In this document: in pieces, positions 36,448 to 56,266 of the stretch
Layout of the letters: every line of letters begins with the position of its first letter
How positions within the stretch are numbered: the stretch's first letter is position 1
Origin: Spiroplasma endosymbiont of Atherix ibis
GTDB taxonomy: Bacteria > Bacillota_I > Bacilli_A > Mycoplasmatales > Mycoplasmataceae
Assembly: GCF_964020005.1 (NCBI RefSeq)
Contig: NZ_OZ026474.1
Span: 1 to 64,000 of the forward strand
Direction: 5' to 3'
Length of the DNA: 64,000 nt
Notes under the pieces: generated by a model
Seen by the model: the letters and a program-made list of their open reading frames with translations, nothing else
The model's database searches: none
Told to the model about the DNA's origin: nothing
Program-made: the position numbers and the translations under genes

Positions 36448-36885
36448 GTGGCAAAAAGAATCACACGTATAGCAAAATTAGAATTTATGGCAATGCAAGC
36501 AAAACCTGGTGCAGAATTAGCTTCATTAGGAATCAATATGCCTCAATTCACACAACAATTTAATGATGCCACTAAAGATAGAGCAGGAGAAGTAGTACCT
36601 GTAGTTATTACAGCTTATGATGATAAATCATTTGATTTTATTTTAAAAACTACTCCAGCAGCATTTATGCTTAAAAAAGCAGCAGGTATTCAAAAAGGAT
36701 CATCTAAATCAGGAACTGAATTAGTTGCAACTATTTCAGCAGATGAAGTAAAAAAAATAGCTGAATATAAAATGGTTGATTTAAATGCAAATACAATTGA
36801 AGCAGCTATGAGAATTATTGAAGGATCAGCAAGAAATATGGGTATTAAAGTTACTGGAATGCCAGAAAAAGAAGGTCAAAAATAA
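36448..36885 (+). CDS. rplK: 50S ribosomal protein L11
   Basis: Part of the GTPase-associated centre. It encodes 145 residues, [20 protein letters not shown], with [14 protein letters not shown] and GSARNMGI as family marks. The start is GTG 36448, six bases after GGGAGGTG (36434-36441); no ATG fits. The stop overlaps the rplA start by one base. Regulation by L1 at the leader is likely. Confidence 0.96.
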   Translation: MAKRITRIAKLEFMAMQAKPGAELASLGINMPQFTQQFNDATKDRAGEVVPVVITAYDDKSFDFILKTTPAAFMLKKAAGIQKGSSKSGTELVATISADEVKKIAEYKMVDLNANTIEAAMRIIEGSARNMGIKVTGMPEKEGQK

Positions 36886-37571
36886 TGGCAAAATTAAGTA
36901 AAAAATTAAAAGTAGCTAATGAAAAAGTTGATAAAACAAAATTATACCCAATTTTAGAAGCTATAAAATTAGCAAAAGAAACTTCAATTACAAAATTTGA
37001 TTCAACTGTAGAAATAGCTTTCAATTTAAATGTAGATCCAAGACATGCAGACCAACAAATTCGAGGAGCAATAGTAATGCCTGGAGGAACTGGGAAAACT
37101 CAAAGAGTTTTAGTTCTAACAAAAACTAAAGTAAAAGAAGCTGAAGAAGCAAAAGCAGACTTTGTAGGAGCAGAAGATTTAATTCAAAAAATTGCAAAAG
37201 AAAACTGATTTGACTTTGATGTTATTGTTGCAACTCCAGAAATGATGGCAGAACTAGGGAAAATTGGTAAAATTTTAGGACCAAAAGGATTAATGCCTAA
37301 CCCAAAAACTGGAACAGTTACAATGGATGTAGCAAAAGCTTTAGATGAAATTAAAAAAGGTAAAGTTGAATATAGAACTGACAAAGAAGGAAATGTTCAT
37401 TCAATTTTAGGAAAAGTATCATTTAAAGAAGATAACTTAATGAAAAATTACTCAGCTCTTTTAGATGTAATTAGAAAAGCAAAACCAGCAGCAGTTAAAG
37501 GAATATATATTAAAAATATATCACTTTCAACAACTATGGGTCCTGGAATTAAAGTTTTAATTGAAAACTAG
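36885..37571 (+). CDS. rplA: 50S ribosomal protein L1
   Basis: Protein of the L1 stalk and likely repressor of its own operon. It encodes 228 residues with [37 protein letters not shown] and [10 protein letters not shown], all characteristic. One TGA (KENWFDF) is Trp. The start ATG 36885 overlaps the rplK stop. Confidence 0.97.
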
Positions 37572-37576
37572 TTTTA

Positions 37577-37602
37577 AATCTCATGTATATGAGATTTTTT
37601 AT
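37577..37602 (+). terminator. Intrinsic terminator after rplA
   Basis: The stem AATCTCAT / ATGAGATT (37577-37584 with 37589-37596), loop 4 nt, is followed by T residues. A -10-like TATAAT at 37605-37610 follows for the next gene. Confidence 0.78.
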
Positions 37603-37638
37603 TTTATAATTATAAAGAAAGATTAAGAGGTAATCGAA

Positions 37639-38436
37639 ATGAAATGATGATTTTCTGATTATGATGGAACAATTAATTTAAAACATAATGATTATATTGA
37701 TCCAAGAGATTTGGATTTTATAAGAAATTGAATTGCTGAAGGTAATAAATTTGCAATTGCAACTGGTAGAATGGAACATGAAATTAGACCTGTTTTAGAA
37801 AAAGCACAAATTCTATATGATTATATGATTTGTAATAATGGTACTGTTATTTATGAAAAAGGACAAAAAATTATTGCAAATGCATCTATTCCTATGGAAT
37901 CAAGAAAAGAAATAATTGAATTATTTGATAATTTAAAAGAAGAGTATATTTTAGGATATTGTTTAAAAGATAAAAGAATGTCTTATTCTAAAATTGATGA
38001 GTCTGAAATTTATCAAAATCCTTTTTTAATTAAATATGCTCCAAGTGAAAATAATTTCAAACAAGGTAATGAAGATATTTTAAATTCTTCTGATTTAAAT
38101 TTACTTTATTTTTATGTACCTGATTCAAAAGTTTTACAAGTAAAAGAAATATTAAATGGAAAAATAAAAGGATGTAAAGCTGTTAGAACTCATAAAAATG
38201 TAATTGAAATTATGAGAGAAGATGTTTCAAAAGCATATGGTATAAAAGTTATTCAAAAATTAAAAGGTTTCGATATTAAAGATATTTATACAAGCGGTGA
38301 TGGTGAAAATGATATTGAAATGTTGAAATATACAAAGAACTCATTTGTAATGAAAAATCATCAACCAAATGTAGATAAAGCAGCTAGTTATATAATTGAA
38401 AATGTTTTTCAAATTAAAAATTTTAAAAAAGTTTAA
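37639..38436 (+). CDS. HAD-superfamily hydrolase, Cof/YbiV subfamily
   Basis: Haloacid-dehalogenase phosphatase of the type that acts on sugar phosphates or flavin nucleotides. It encodes 265 residues starting MKWWFSDYDGTIN: the DxD motif SDYDGT is at residues 6-11, a cap domain follows, and GDGENDIEML with the late Lys/Asp cluster closes the active site. Four early Trp codons are TGA, so the real start lies well upstream of the first ATG of the standard-code frame. The start ATG 37639 follows AAGAGGTAA. The substrate cannot be told from sequence. Confidence 0.88.
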
Positions 38437-38632
38437 TGCAATTTATTTTAAATACTAATGAATCTATTATCAGATTTTTTAATTTAAGAGGTATTTTAAT
38501 AAAAGTTTAAAAAATGAGCTTGATAAAGTTGGAGATATTATTGTTAGTGTATTGAAAAAACAAAATAATGATAATTTAAAAAAAGCAAAACTTTTTGTAT
38601 TAAACTTATGTCAAAATTTTGCTATATATTAG
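38436..38632 (+). pseudogene. Remnant of the 3' end of glyA (serine hydroxymethyltransferase)
   Basis: After the HAD gene a short frame (from ATG 38436) reads ESIIRFFNLRGIL and stops. In the frame reached by a shift near 38483-38500, KNELDKVGDIIVSVL and DNLKKAKLFVLNLCQNFAIY run to TAG 38630-38632. The pattern RG..., VGDIIVxVLK, then LCxxFxIY resembles the last ~60 residues of GlyA. The PLP-binding core is absent. This is probably a decayed gene fragment; the identification rests on a short stretch recognised from memory. Confidence 0.5.
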
Positions 38633-38676
38633 AATCTGAAATAAAGATATTAATTTTTTATTATATTAAAAAATTA

Positions 38677-38685
38677 TGTTATTAT
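38677..38685 (+). promoter_or_regulatory. Extended -10 promoter of rplJ-rplL
   Basis: TGTTATTAT precedes the L10 leader; transcription would start near 38692. It is the third copy of this nonamer at a stable-RNA or r-protein promoter in the window. Confidence 0.55.
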
Positions 38686-38691
38686 ATTAAT

Positions 38692-38850
38692 GCTATTCGT
38701 ACCGAAGAAAGTAACTGGGACGTATCCCTTAATTTGTTACCGAGGAATGAAATTACATATATAAATTGTAAATTTTTACAATATTTATTGTATTTTTAAT
38801 TGATCTCGGAAATTATCTGAGGTTTTTATTTTGATTTAATAAAGCGAAAA
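38692..38850 (+). promoter_or_regulatory. Ribosomal protein L10 leader (rplJL autoregulation)
   Basis: The 180-bp untranslated region before rplJ contains the conserved L10(L12)4-binding core (GCTATTCGTACCGAAGAAAG, AACTGGGACGTATCCC, GTTACCGAGGAATG). It ends in a hairpin ATCTCGGA / TCTGAGGT (38803-38810 with 38816-38823) followed by a U-rich tract, an intrinsic terminator. CCGAG at 38740-38744 can pair with CTCGG at 38805-38809, an alternative antiterminating pairing. The layout indicates attenuation by excess L10-L7/L12. Confidence 0.78.
38803..38830 (+). terminator. Attenuator terminator inside the L10 leader
   Basis: The 8-bp stem (with G-U pairs) at 38803-38810 / 38816-38823 is followed by TTTTATTTT. 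It lies upstream of rplJ, so it regulates rather than ends the operon. Confidence 0.65.
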
Positions 38851-38873
38851 GTAAAAAAAGGAGGTCGTTACGA

Positions 38874-39374
38874 GTGTCAAACGCAAGACCAGCTCATGCT
38901 AAAAAGAATGAGATAGTTAAAGATATTGCAAACATAATCAAAAACTGTAAAGGTATGGTGATTGCTGAATACAAAAATTTAACTGTAGCACAAATGACAG
39001 AATTAAGAAACAAAGCTCGTGAACAAGGAATTTTTATTAAAGTTTATAAGGATTCTTTAGTTAGAAGAGCAGTTGAAGAATTAAAAATTAAAGGATTAGA
39101 TGCTTACTTAATACAACAAAATATTTATATTTTTTCAGATGAAGAAGCTTTATATCCTGCAAAATTAGTTGCAGATTTTGCAAAAATAAATAAGGATTTA
39201 GTACTTAAAGCAGGAATTTATGAAGGAAATGTTATGGATACAGCAGCAATTAACGAAATTGCTTCTCTACCATCAAAAGATGAATTATACTCAATGTTTG
39301 CTTCATCACTTATTTATCCATTACGTCAATTTATGTTGACTGTAAAAGAATTAGCAAAAACAAAATCAGAATAA
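38874..39374 (+). CDS. rplJ: 50S ribosomal protein L10
   Basis: Base of the L7/L12 stalk. It encodes 166 residues: SNARPAHAKKNEIVKDIANIIKNCKGMVIAEYKNLTVAQMTELRNKAREQ and the C-terminal helix that binds L7/L12. The start is GTG 38874, with AAGGAGGTCG eight bases upstream. Expression is probably controlled by the leader. Confidence 0.95.
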   Translation: MSNARPAHAKKNEIVKDIANIIKNCKGMVIAEYKNLTVAQMTELRNKAREQGIFIKVYKDSLVRRAVEELKIKGLDAYLIQQNIYIFSDEEALYPAKLVADFAKINKDLVLKAGIYEGNVMDTAAINEIASLPSKDELYSMFASSLIYPLRQFMLTVKELAKTKSE

Positions 39375-39432
39375 AATAGCAATTAAGTGTACAAATAGCA
39401 ATTAATAAAAGAAAAATAAAAGGAGAAAAATT

Positions 39433-39798
39433 ATGGCAATTACAAAAGATGATATTATTAAAGCTTTGGAAGAAATGAAATTAACAGAATTAAATGAATT
39501 AGTTAAAGCAATAGAAGATCACTTCGGAGTTGTTGCAGCAGCAGCAGTTGCAGCACCGGCTGCTGGAGCAGCAACAGCAGCACCAACAGAAGTTTCAGTT
39601 ATGTTAACAAATGCTGGAGGAAACAAAGTTTCAGTTATTAAATTAGTTAAAGAAATCACTGGATTGGGATTAATGGATGCTAAAAAATTAGTCGATGGAA
39701 CATTACCTGTTGCTATTAAAGAAAATGTAAAAGTTGAAGATGCAGAAGAAATGAAAAAACAATTAATGGAAGCTGGAGCATCAGTAGATTTAAAATAA
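39433..39798 (+). CDS. rplL: 50S ribosomal protein L7/L12
   Basis: Flexible stalk protein that recruits translation GTPases. It encodes 121 residues: an N-terminal dimerisation domain, an Ala-rich hinge ([18 protein letters not shown]) and the C-terminal domain with [28 protein letters not shown]. The start ATG 39433 follows AAAGGAGAA. A terminator follows, so rpoB is not simply co-transcribed as in many bacteria. Confidence 0.97.
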   Translation: MAITKDDIIKALEEMKLTELNELVKAIEDHFGVVAAAAVAAPAAGAATAAPTEVSVMLTNAGGNKVSVIKLVKEITGLGLMDAKKLVDGTLPVAIKENVKVEDAEEMKKQLMEAGASVDLK

Positions 39799-39810
39799 TA
39801 AATTATTTTT

Positions 39811-39837
39811 AATAACCTTAAAAGGTTATTTTTTATT
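39811..39837 (+). terminator. Intrinsic terminator after rplL
   Basis: The stem AATAACCT / AGGTTATT (39811-39818 with 39823-39830), loop 4 nt, is followed by T residues. Confidence 0.78.
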
Positions 39838-39853
39838 TGAAAGGATTTTAATT

Positions 39854-40435
39854 ATGTCTAAATCATCAAAAATATATTTATTGAAAAATTTTATTACCAA
39901 TGAAGGTATAGAAATAGGAAATTATACTTATTTTTATAGTTTTAAAAATGAACAAGGTGTAAAGGAATTTCAAAATAGAAATGTACTTTATCATTATCCA
40001 AAAATACATAATGATAAATTAATTATAGGAAAATTTTGTGCAATAGCAGATGAAGTTAAAATTTTAATGAATGGTGCAAATCACAGAATTAACTCAATTT
40101 CTACTTTTCCCTTTGCAATGTTTGAGGAATTTAGAATAAATAAAAAAACTTTATTACCCTCTAAATTAAAAGGATATACAATTATTGGAAATGATGTTTG
40201 AATTGGTTATGGAGCAACAATTATGCCAGGTCTTAAAATTGGGAATGGATCAATAATTGCTGCAAAAGCTGTTGTAACTAAGGATGTAAAACCATACTCT
40301 ATTGTTGGAGGTAATCCAGCAAAACTTATAAGAATGAGATTTGATAAAAATAAAATTAAAGAATTAGAAGACTTGAAATGATGAGACGAAAGTATAGAAT
40401 CAATATGTAATATATTGGACAAATTAACTAAATAA
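39854..40435 (+). CDS. Xenobiotic-type (CatB/Vat-like) acetyltransferase
   Basis: Left-handed beta-helix O-acetyltransferase. It encodes 193 residues with GKFCAIADEVKILMNGANHRINSISTFPF, where the catalytic His lies in NGANHR, and hexapeptide repeats [31 protein letters not shown], ending IVGGNPAKLI. Such enzymes acetylate chloramphenicol, streptogramins or other hydroxyl compounds; the substrate here is unknown. Three Trp codons are TGA, so it is adapted to this code. The start ATG 39854 follows GAAAGGA. It stands alone between two terminators, in the gap between rplL and rpoB. Confidence 0.85.
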
Positions 40436-40452
40436 TTTAAAAATGGTAAAAA

Positions 40453-40480
40453 AATAAACAAAAAAAGTTTATTTTTTTTG
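40453..40480 (+). terminator. Intrinsic terminator after the acetyltransferase gene
   Basis: The stem AATAAAC / GTTTATT (40453-40459 with 40467-40473) with an A7 loop is followed by a T run. Confidence 0.7.
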
Positions 40481-40490
40481 CTATTTCTTC

Positions 40491-40519
40491 TTGAAAATAG
40501 TTTAAAAATAATATATAAT
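40491..40519 (+). promoter_or_regulatory. Canonical promoter of rpoB-rpoC
   Basis: TTGAAA (40491-40496), a 17-bp spacer and TATAAT (40514-40519) form the best -35/-10 pair in the window. It gives rpoBC its own start point downstream of the acetyltransferase. Confidence 0.78.
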
Positions 40520-40559
40520 TTGTTTGCGTATGTTTTATTTGAACGGGGGATAATAATAA

Positions 40560-44378
<3,819 letters not shown>

Positions 44379-44392
44379 GGAGAAGTTTTAGT

Positions 44393-48142
<3,750 letters not shown>

Positions 48143-48169
48143 AAAATTTTAAAGTTGTAAATAGAATAA

Positions 48170-48197
48170 AAAATACCAAATTAATGGTATTTTTTTA
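48170..48197 (+). terminator. Intrinsic terminator after rpoC
   Basis: The stem AAAATACCA / TGGTATTTT (48170-48178 with 48185-48193), loop 6 nt, is followed by T residues. Confidence 0.8.
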
Positions 48198-48294
48198 ATT
48201 ATCAGTTTTTTAAATTAAAATATTAACTATTTTCTTTATATAATAGTAATAAAATTAAAATAGTGTATATTATTTTTTAAGGAGGATTCATAAT

Positions 48295-48720
48295 TTGAAA
48301 ATTTTTATAGGAAACGATCATACAGCAACAGAAATGAAAAATAAAATAGTGGATTATTTAAAATTACATGGACATGAAGTTGTAAATATTGGAACAAATT
48401 CTAATGACTCAGTAGATTATCCAGATTTTGGTAAGCAAGTTGCAACAAAAGTTGTAGAAGAAAATGCAATGGGAATAGTGATATGTGGAACAGGTATTGG
48501 GATTTCAATATCTGCAAATAAAGTTAAAGGTGCAAGAGCAGCACTTTGTTATGAAGATCAAACAGCAATTCTTGCAAGAGAACACAATGATGCAAATATA
48601 TTAGCACTTGGAGCAAGAATGATAGCAATTGAAAAAGCAGTTAGATTAGTAGATATTTTTTTAAATTCGAAGTTTGAAGAAAGACATTCTAACAGAGTAA
48701 ATAAACTTAATAATCAATAA
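48295..48720 (+). CDS. rpiB: Ribose-5-phosphate isomerase B
   Basis: Interconverts ribose 5-phosphate and ribulose 5-phosphate. It encodes 141 residues, MKIFIGNDHTATEMKNKIVDYL, with DYPDFGKQVA, the catalytic Cys in VICGTGIGISISANKVKGARAALC and NDANILALGARM. RpiB, or the closely similar LacA/B, is the usual mollicute enzyme. The start is TTG 48295, nine bases after AAGGAGG. upp follows after 11 bp and is likely in the same unit. Confidence 0.92.
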   Translation: MKIFIGNDHTATEMKNKIVDYLKLHGHEVVNIGTNSNDSVDYPDFGKQVATKVVEENAMGIVICGTGIGISISANKVKGARAALCYEDQTAILAREHNDANILALGARMIAIEKAVRLVDIFLNSKFEERHSNRVNKLNNQ

Positions 48721-48731
48721 AAGGAGATAAA

Positions 48732-49381
<650 letters not shown>

Positions 49382-49459
49382 TATGAATAAAAATTTTATA
49401 GATTTTGCAAATTAATAGGAGTATTATTAATTAGATGGAACTTAATAAAGGTGATTTTA

Positions 49460-49813
49460 ATGTTACTTAAAAATAAAAGAATAACTGTATTTTTATTCTT
49501 TATTTTATTAATTCTAGTTTTAATATCAATTCTTGTTTTGTTTAAAGTTGTTAGTTATACATTTATTACAGGGTATATTTTAGGGTCAGTTTTTTTGTAT
49601 ATTTCTTTTACATTTATGAAAATATCAATAAAAGATTTGGCTACTAATTTAAATCCTTATAATTTTATGTTTTTTTTAACTCTAAGAATTGGTTTTTATA
49701 TTGTTCCATTCCTTATAAGTTTTTATTTACCAAATATATTCAGTATATATGCTCTATTAATGGCATTTTTAATAAATTGAATTCCTTTAATTTTTATAAA
49801 TAAGAGTAAGTAA
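49460..49813 (+). CDS. atpI: Small membrane protein, probable AtpI
   Basis: It encodes 117 residues with about four hydrophobic segments (LFFILLILVLISILVLFKVV; FITGYILGSVFLYISFTFM; FMFFLTLRIGFYIVPFLISF; IYALLMAFLINW). Its position directly before atpB, size and topology fit AtpI, the assembly factor at the head of ATP synthase operons; the sequence itself is poorly conserved. ATG 49460 follows AAGGTGA; GTG 49451 lies inside that site. One TGA is Trp. Confidence 0.68.
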
Positions 49814-49855
49814 ATTTTTATATGGTAACCAAAAAATAAAAAAGGAGGTTTTTTT

Positions 49856-50632
49856 ATGTTTCTTCCAGAAGAAAGCAAAATAATGTTGTATATTTGAAAG
49901 TCAATAACTCCTCAACTTTTATCTATTTTATTAACTTGTATTATTATTTGTACATTTTGTATAGTTTATAATGTTAAAATTAGAAATTATAAAGATGACA
50001 AAAAATTAACTGGTTTTTTAGTTTTAACAGAAATGTTTATTACTAAAGTTGAAAATATGGTAGTTACAATTATGGGAAAATCTCATAGAAAATTAACACC
50101 ATATATTATGTATTTATTTATGTATATTATGGTTTCTTCAATAGTAGCAATTTTAGGTATAGAACCTTTAACTAGTTCGTATACTGTAACATTTTCAATG
50201 GGAATGGTAACATTTATAGGTATTTATTATTATGGATTAAGATATCAAAAATTAGCTTTCTTTAAAAGATATTATAATCCAATTGAAATTATTGGACAAT
50301 TTGTACCATTAATTTCAATTTCCTTTAGGTTATTTGGAAATATTCTTGGAGGAATTATTTTATTAGGTTTGCTTTATGCTAGCTTAATAAAACTTCAAGG
50401 AAATATATTTTGACCGAGTGGTCCTGGAATGGAGTGAGAAGATAAATTAAACTACTGATGAGCAGGGTTTAATATTTTCTCAGTTATTTCCCTTCCTTGA
50501 TTACATTTGTACTTTGATTTATTTGATGGAGCAATTCAATCGATAGTTTTTTCAATGTTAACTTTATCATATTGATCTGGAGCAAAAAATGGTGAAAGTG
50601 CAAATGAAGAAAAAGAAAAATTAGAAAGATAG
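49856..50632 (+). CDS. atpB: ATP synthase Fo subunit a
   Basis: Proton-channel half of the Fo motor. It encodes 258 residues with several membrane helices. The essential Arg is in SFRLFGNILGG, and PIEIIGQFVPLISI precedes it. The C-terminal part contains many TGA Trp codons (IFWPSG, EWEDKLNYWWAG, YWSG) and would be lost with the standard code. The start ATG 49856 follows AAAGGAGGT. Confidence 0.93.
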
Positions 50633-50653
50633 TTTATAAAAGGAGAAAAAATT

Positions 50654-50980
50654 ATGTTTATAGAAACACTTACTATAACAATAGGGGGTAACTTTATTTC
50701 AGTTATGCCTCTTTATACAACATTATTAATGTTTTTAGCTAATACTGGTGAATCAGTTGGAGAAGGATTAAAATATCTGGGTGCTGGTATTACTGGAGTA
50801 GGTATGATTGGAGCATCAATAGGTCAAGGACTAGTTGGATATGGAGCATGTATTGCAATTGGAAGAAATCCTGAAACTGCACCAAAAATTACTTCAACAT
50901 TAATTATTACTGCTGGTTTTGCTGAATCAGGAGCAATTTATGCATTAGTTATTGCAATTTTACTAATTTTTGTAGCATAA
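50654..50980 (+). CDS. atpE: ATP synthase Fo subunit c
   Basis: Rotor-ring protein. It encodes 108 residues: a ~25-residue N-terminal extension, then two membrane helices joined by the polar loop [10 protein letters not shown]. The ion-binding carboxylate is the Glu of [13 protein letters not shown]. The extended N-terminus is longer than in the classical 70-80-residue subunit. The start ATG 50654 follows AAAGGAGAA. Confidence 0.95.
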   Translation: MFIETLTITIGGNFISVMPLYTTLLMFLANTGESVGEGLKYLGAGITGVGMIGASIGQGLVGYGACIAIGRNPETAPKITSTLIITAGFAESGAIYALVIAILLIFVA

Positions 50981-50996
50981 GAAAGGTGTGAGAATT

Positions 50997-51515
50997 ATGT
51001 TTTTAGAAGCTTCAGGAATTCCTGACGTTATGAAACTCTTATTTCCTAATTTAGCTAATTTTATTGCACATATCTTATCAACAATAGTTATTTTGATATT
51101 ACTTACAAAATTAGTTTATAAACCATTTAGAGAAATGATAAAAGAACGTAGAAAAAAAATTAATGAATTATTAGATGATGCAGCTACAAAGCAAGCAAAA
51201 GCTAATAGAAATAATAAAGAGGCTTTTAAGTTTTTAGATTCTGCAAAAGAAGAATCTAAACAAATTATTAATTCAGCTAAATTATCAGCAGATAATTTAA
51301 GGTTAGAAATAATTGAAAATGCAAGAACAGAAGCTACAAATATTCAAACACATGCTAAACAAGCAATTGATTTTGAGAGAAATGAAATGCAAGAGCAAAT
51401 GAGACAAGAAGTAATTGATTTGGCATTTGTAGCAGCTGAAAAATTAATGAAGGAAAATGTTTCTAAAGAAAAAAATGCAAAAATGATTAAAGATTTTATA
51501 AAAAGTTTGGATTAA
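50997..51515 (+). CDS. atpF: ATP synthase Fo subunit b
   Basis: Peripheral stalk subunit. It encodes 172 residues: one N-terminal membrane helix (about 17-40, NFIAHILSTIVILILLTKLVY), KPFREMIKERRKKINELLDDA and a long charged coiled coil. ATG 50997 is chosen over GTG 50988, which lies in the ribosome binding site AAAGGTG. It belongs to the atp operon. Confidence 0.93.
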   Translation: MFLEASGIPDVMKLLFPNLANFIAHILSTIVILILLTKLVYKPFREMIKERRKKINELLDDAATKQAKANRNNKEAFKFLDSAKEESKQIINSAKLSADNLRLEIIENARTEATNIQTHAKQAIDFERNEMQEQMRQEVIDLAFVAAEKLMKENVSKEKNAKMIKDFIKSLD

Positions 51516-51519
51516 ATAA

Positions 51520-52065
51520 ATGATAAAACAAAGTCTAATTAATAATTGATCAACAGCAATTTGTGAATTGGCAATTGAAGAAAACAAAGTTAAATTATTT
51601 ATAGAGACATTAGAAAATCTAAAAAATATTTTTGAAGAAAATGAAGAAGCTGTGGTTTTTTTATCAAATAAATTTATTCCTTTTAAAAAAAGAATAAATT
51701 TTATTAATGAAATTTTTAAAAAGGAAATAGATATTTTACTTTTAAATTGTTTAAAACTAATAATTGAAAGAGAATGTTTTTCATCTTTAAATTATATTTT
51801 TAAAACTTCAATAGATAAACTTTGAAAAACTTTAAAAATTCAAAAAGGAATTATTTATTCAACAATTGAAATAGATAAAAAAACTATTTTATCAATAGAA
51901 GAAAAAATTCATAAAAAAATAAATCAGCAAGTAAAATTAGAAAATAAAATTGATAATTCATTAATTGCAGGAGTCAGAATTGAAGTTGCCAATAATGTTT
52001 TTGACTATTCATTAAAAGGAAAAGTTGAAAATATGAAGAACAGTATTTTAGAAAATAGAAAATAG
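51520..52065 (+). CDS. atpH: ATP synthase F1 subunit delta
   Basis: Links the peripheral stalk to the F1 head. It encodes 181 residues: an N-terminal helical domain (MIKQSLINNWSTAICELAIEENK) and a C-terminal part ending ASVRIE-like AGVRIEVANNVFDYSLKGKVENM, typical of delta. TGA codons near both ends are Trp. The sequence is variable, as usual, and identification rests on position, size and the C-terminal motif. The start ATG 51520 lies 4 bp after the atpF stop. Confidence 0.9.
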
Positions 52066-52075
52066 AGGTGATTAT

Positions 52076-53650
52076 ATGTCACTTAAGATAAATGAAATAT
52101 CTGAAGTCATAAAAAAACAAATAAAAGAATATGATAAAGAAATTATTGAATCTCAAGAAGGTATTGTAGCAAGTATTGGAGATGGAGTTGCTTTACTTTT
52201 TGGATTAGATAAAGTTATGATGGGTGAACTTTTAATTTTCTCAAACAATATTTATGGAATGGCTCTTAATTTAGAAGATGGAGCTATTGGTGCAGTTATT
52301 ATAGGAGATGATTCAAAAATTCGTCAGGGTGATAAAGTTATAAGAACAGAAAAAGTTGTTGAAACACCTGTTGGAGATCAATTACTTGGAAGAGTTTTGA
52401 ATGGTATAGGACTACCAATTGATGGAAATGGTCCATTAAATAATGATAAATTTGCTCCTGTTGAAAAAATGGCATCAGGAGTTATGTCAAGAAAATCAGT
52501 TAATGAGCCAATGGAAACTGGAATACTTGCAATTGATTCTATTATTCCAATAGGAAAAGGACAAAGAGAATTAATTATTGGTGATAGACAAACTGGTAAA
52601 ACTGCTATTGCAATAGATTCAATAATTAATCAAAATGGCAAAAATGTTAAATGTGTTTATGTAGCTATAGGACAAAAAGAATCAACGGTTGCACAAGTTG
52701 TAGAAAAATTAAAACAAGCAGGTTCAATGGAATATACAACAGTAATTTCAGCATCAGCTAGTGAATCTGCACCAATGCAATATATTTCACCTTATACTGG
52801 TGTTTCAATTGCAGAAGAGTGAATGTCAAAAGGCGATGATGTTTTAATTATTTATGATGATTTGTCAAAACATGCTATTGCTTATAGAACATTAGCTTTG
52901 CTTTTAAGAAGACCACCAGGTCGTGAAGCTTATCCAGGAGATGTTTTTTATTTACACTCAAGATTATTAGAAAGAGCTGCAAGATTAAATGAAAATTATG
53001 GAGGAGGAAGTATTACTGCTCTTCCAATTATAGAAACTCAAGCTAGTGATATTTCAGCGTACATTCCAACAAATGTTATTTCAATTACAGATGGACAAAT
53101 TTTTTTATCAGAGCAATTATTTAATTCAGGAATAAGACCTGCTGTAGATACAGGACTATCAGTATCAAGAGTTGGTTCATCAGCTCAAATTAAAGCTATA
53201 AAAAAAGTTGCAGGTACTTTAAAATTGGAATTAGCTCAATATTATGAACTTCAATCATTTGCAAAATTTGGAAGTGATTTAGATGAAACAACAAAAGAAA
53301 CTTTAAATCATGGACAAAAAATTGTTGAGTTGCTAAAACAAAGACAATATAAACCAATTTCTCAAATAGAACAATCAATTATATTGTTAGCTATTAAAGA
53401 AAGATTAATAAAATGATTACCTTTAAATGAAATGATTAATTTTAAAGAGTCAATTATAAATCATTTTGAAAATAATAAGGAAGCAAAAGCACTTAGAAAA
53501 TTGTTGGCAACAGAAAAAGATTTTACAGATGAACTTTATGCAAAAATAAAATCTCATGTTGTTTTAGTATTAAAAGATATGACCTCAAAAATAAAAGGTT
53601 ATGAAGCATCTGATTTTGGTAAAGAAGAAGAATATAAAAAATTAAGTTAA
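52076..53650 (+). CDS. atpA: ATP synthase F1 subunit alpha
   Basis: Non-catalytic nucleotide-binding subunit of F1. It encodes 524 residues with [21 protein letters not shown] (Walker A), the [23 protein letters not shown] signature and [17 protein letters not shown]. Two TGA codons are Trp (EEWMSKGDD, KWLPLNE). The start ATG 52076 follows AGAGGTGAT. Confidence 0.97.
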
Positions 53651-53651
53651 T

Positions 53652-55911
<2,260 letters not shown>

Positions 55912-55912
<1 letters not shown>

Positions 55913-56199
55913 TGCAATTAACTAAATTAAAAATAATTACTCCTGAAGGCATATATATAAATGATTTAAAAGTTGAAAGTGTTAGTGTAAGAACTGCAGA
56001 CGGGCAAATTACCATTTATGCAAATCACTCATCAATAGTTTCTACTTTGTTAATTGGAGATATGAAGTATGAAATAAATGGTACTGTAAAATATATTCAT
56101 TTGCATAGAGGAATATTAAGAGTTTCAAAAGAGCAAATTAAAATACTAACTCAAAGATTATATGAAGTAAATGAAAAAGGTCAACGATTAAAAAAATAA
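55912..56199 (+). CDS. atpC: ATP synthase F1 subunit epsilon, short form
   Basis: It encodes 95 residues, against roughly 130-140 in most bacteria. The N-terminal beta-sandwich is complete (MQLTKLKIITPEGIYI, RTADGQITIYANHSSIVSTLLIGDM, LHRGILRVSKEQIKILTQ), but the C-terminal helical hairpin that inhibits ATP hydrolysis is missing apart from YEVNEKGQRLKK. It ends the operon and is coupled to atpD by a one-base overlap. Confidence 0.9.
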
Positions 56200-56228
56200 T
56201 TACTTTATAAGATTTTTTTTATAATTAA

Positions 56229-56266
56229 AAAAGCAGATTTAAGATTTTAATTCTTGTTCTGCTTTT
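56229..56266. terminator. Candidate bidirectional terminator between atpC and the exonuclease gene
   Basis: The stem AAAAGCAGA / TCTGCTTTT (56229-56237 with 56258-56266) lies between convergent genes, with an A-rich left arm and a T-rich stretch on the right. It overlaps the last codons of the minus-strand gene. The 20-nt loop is large. Confidence 0.5.

Noticed and set aside
36378-36563. 61-codon frame overlapping the start of rplK
   Set aside because: It occupies the rplK leader and the first codons of rplK in another frame; the GTG start of rplK with its ribosome binding site explains the region.
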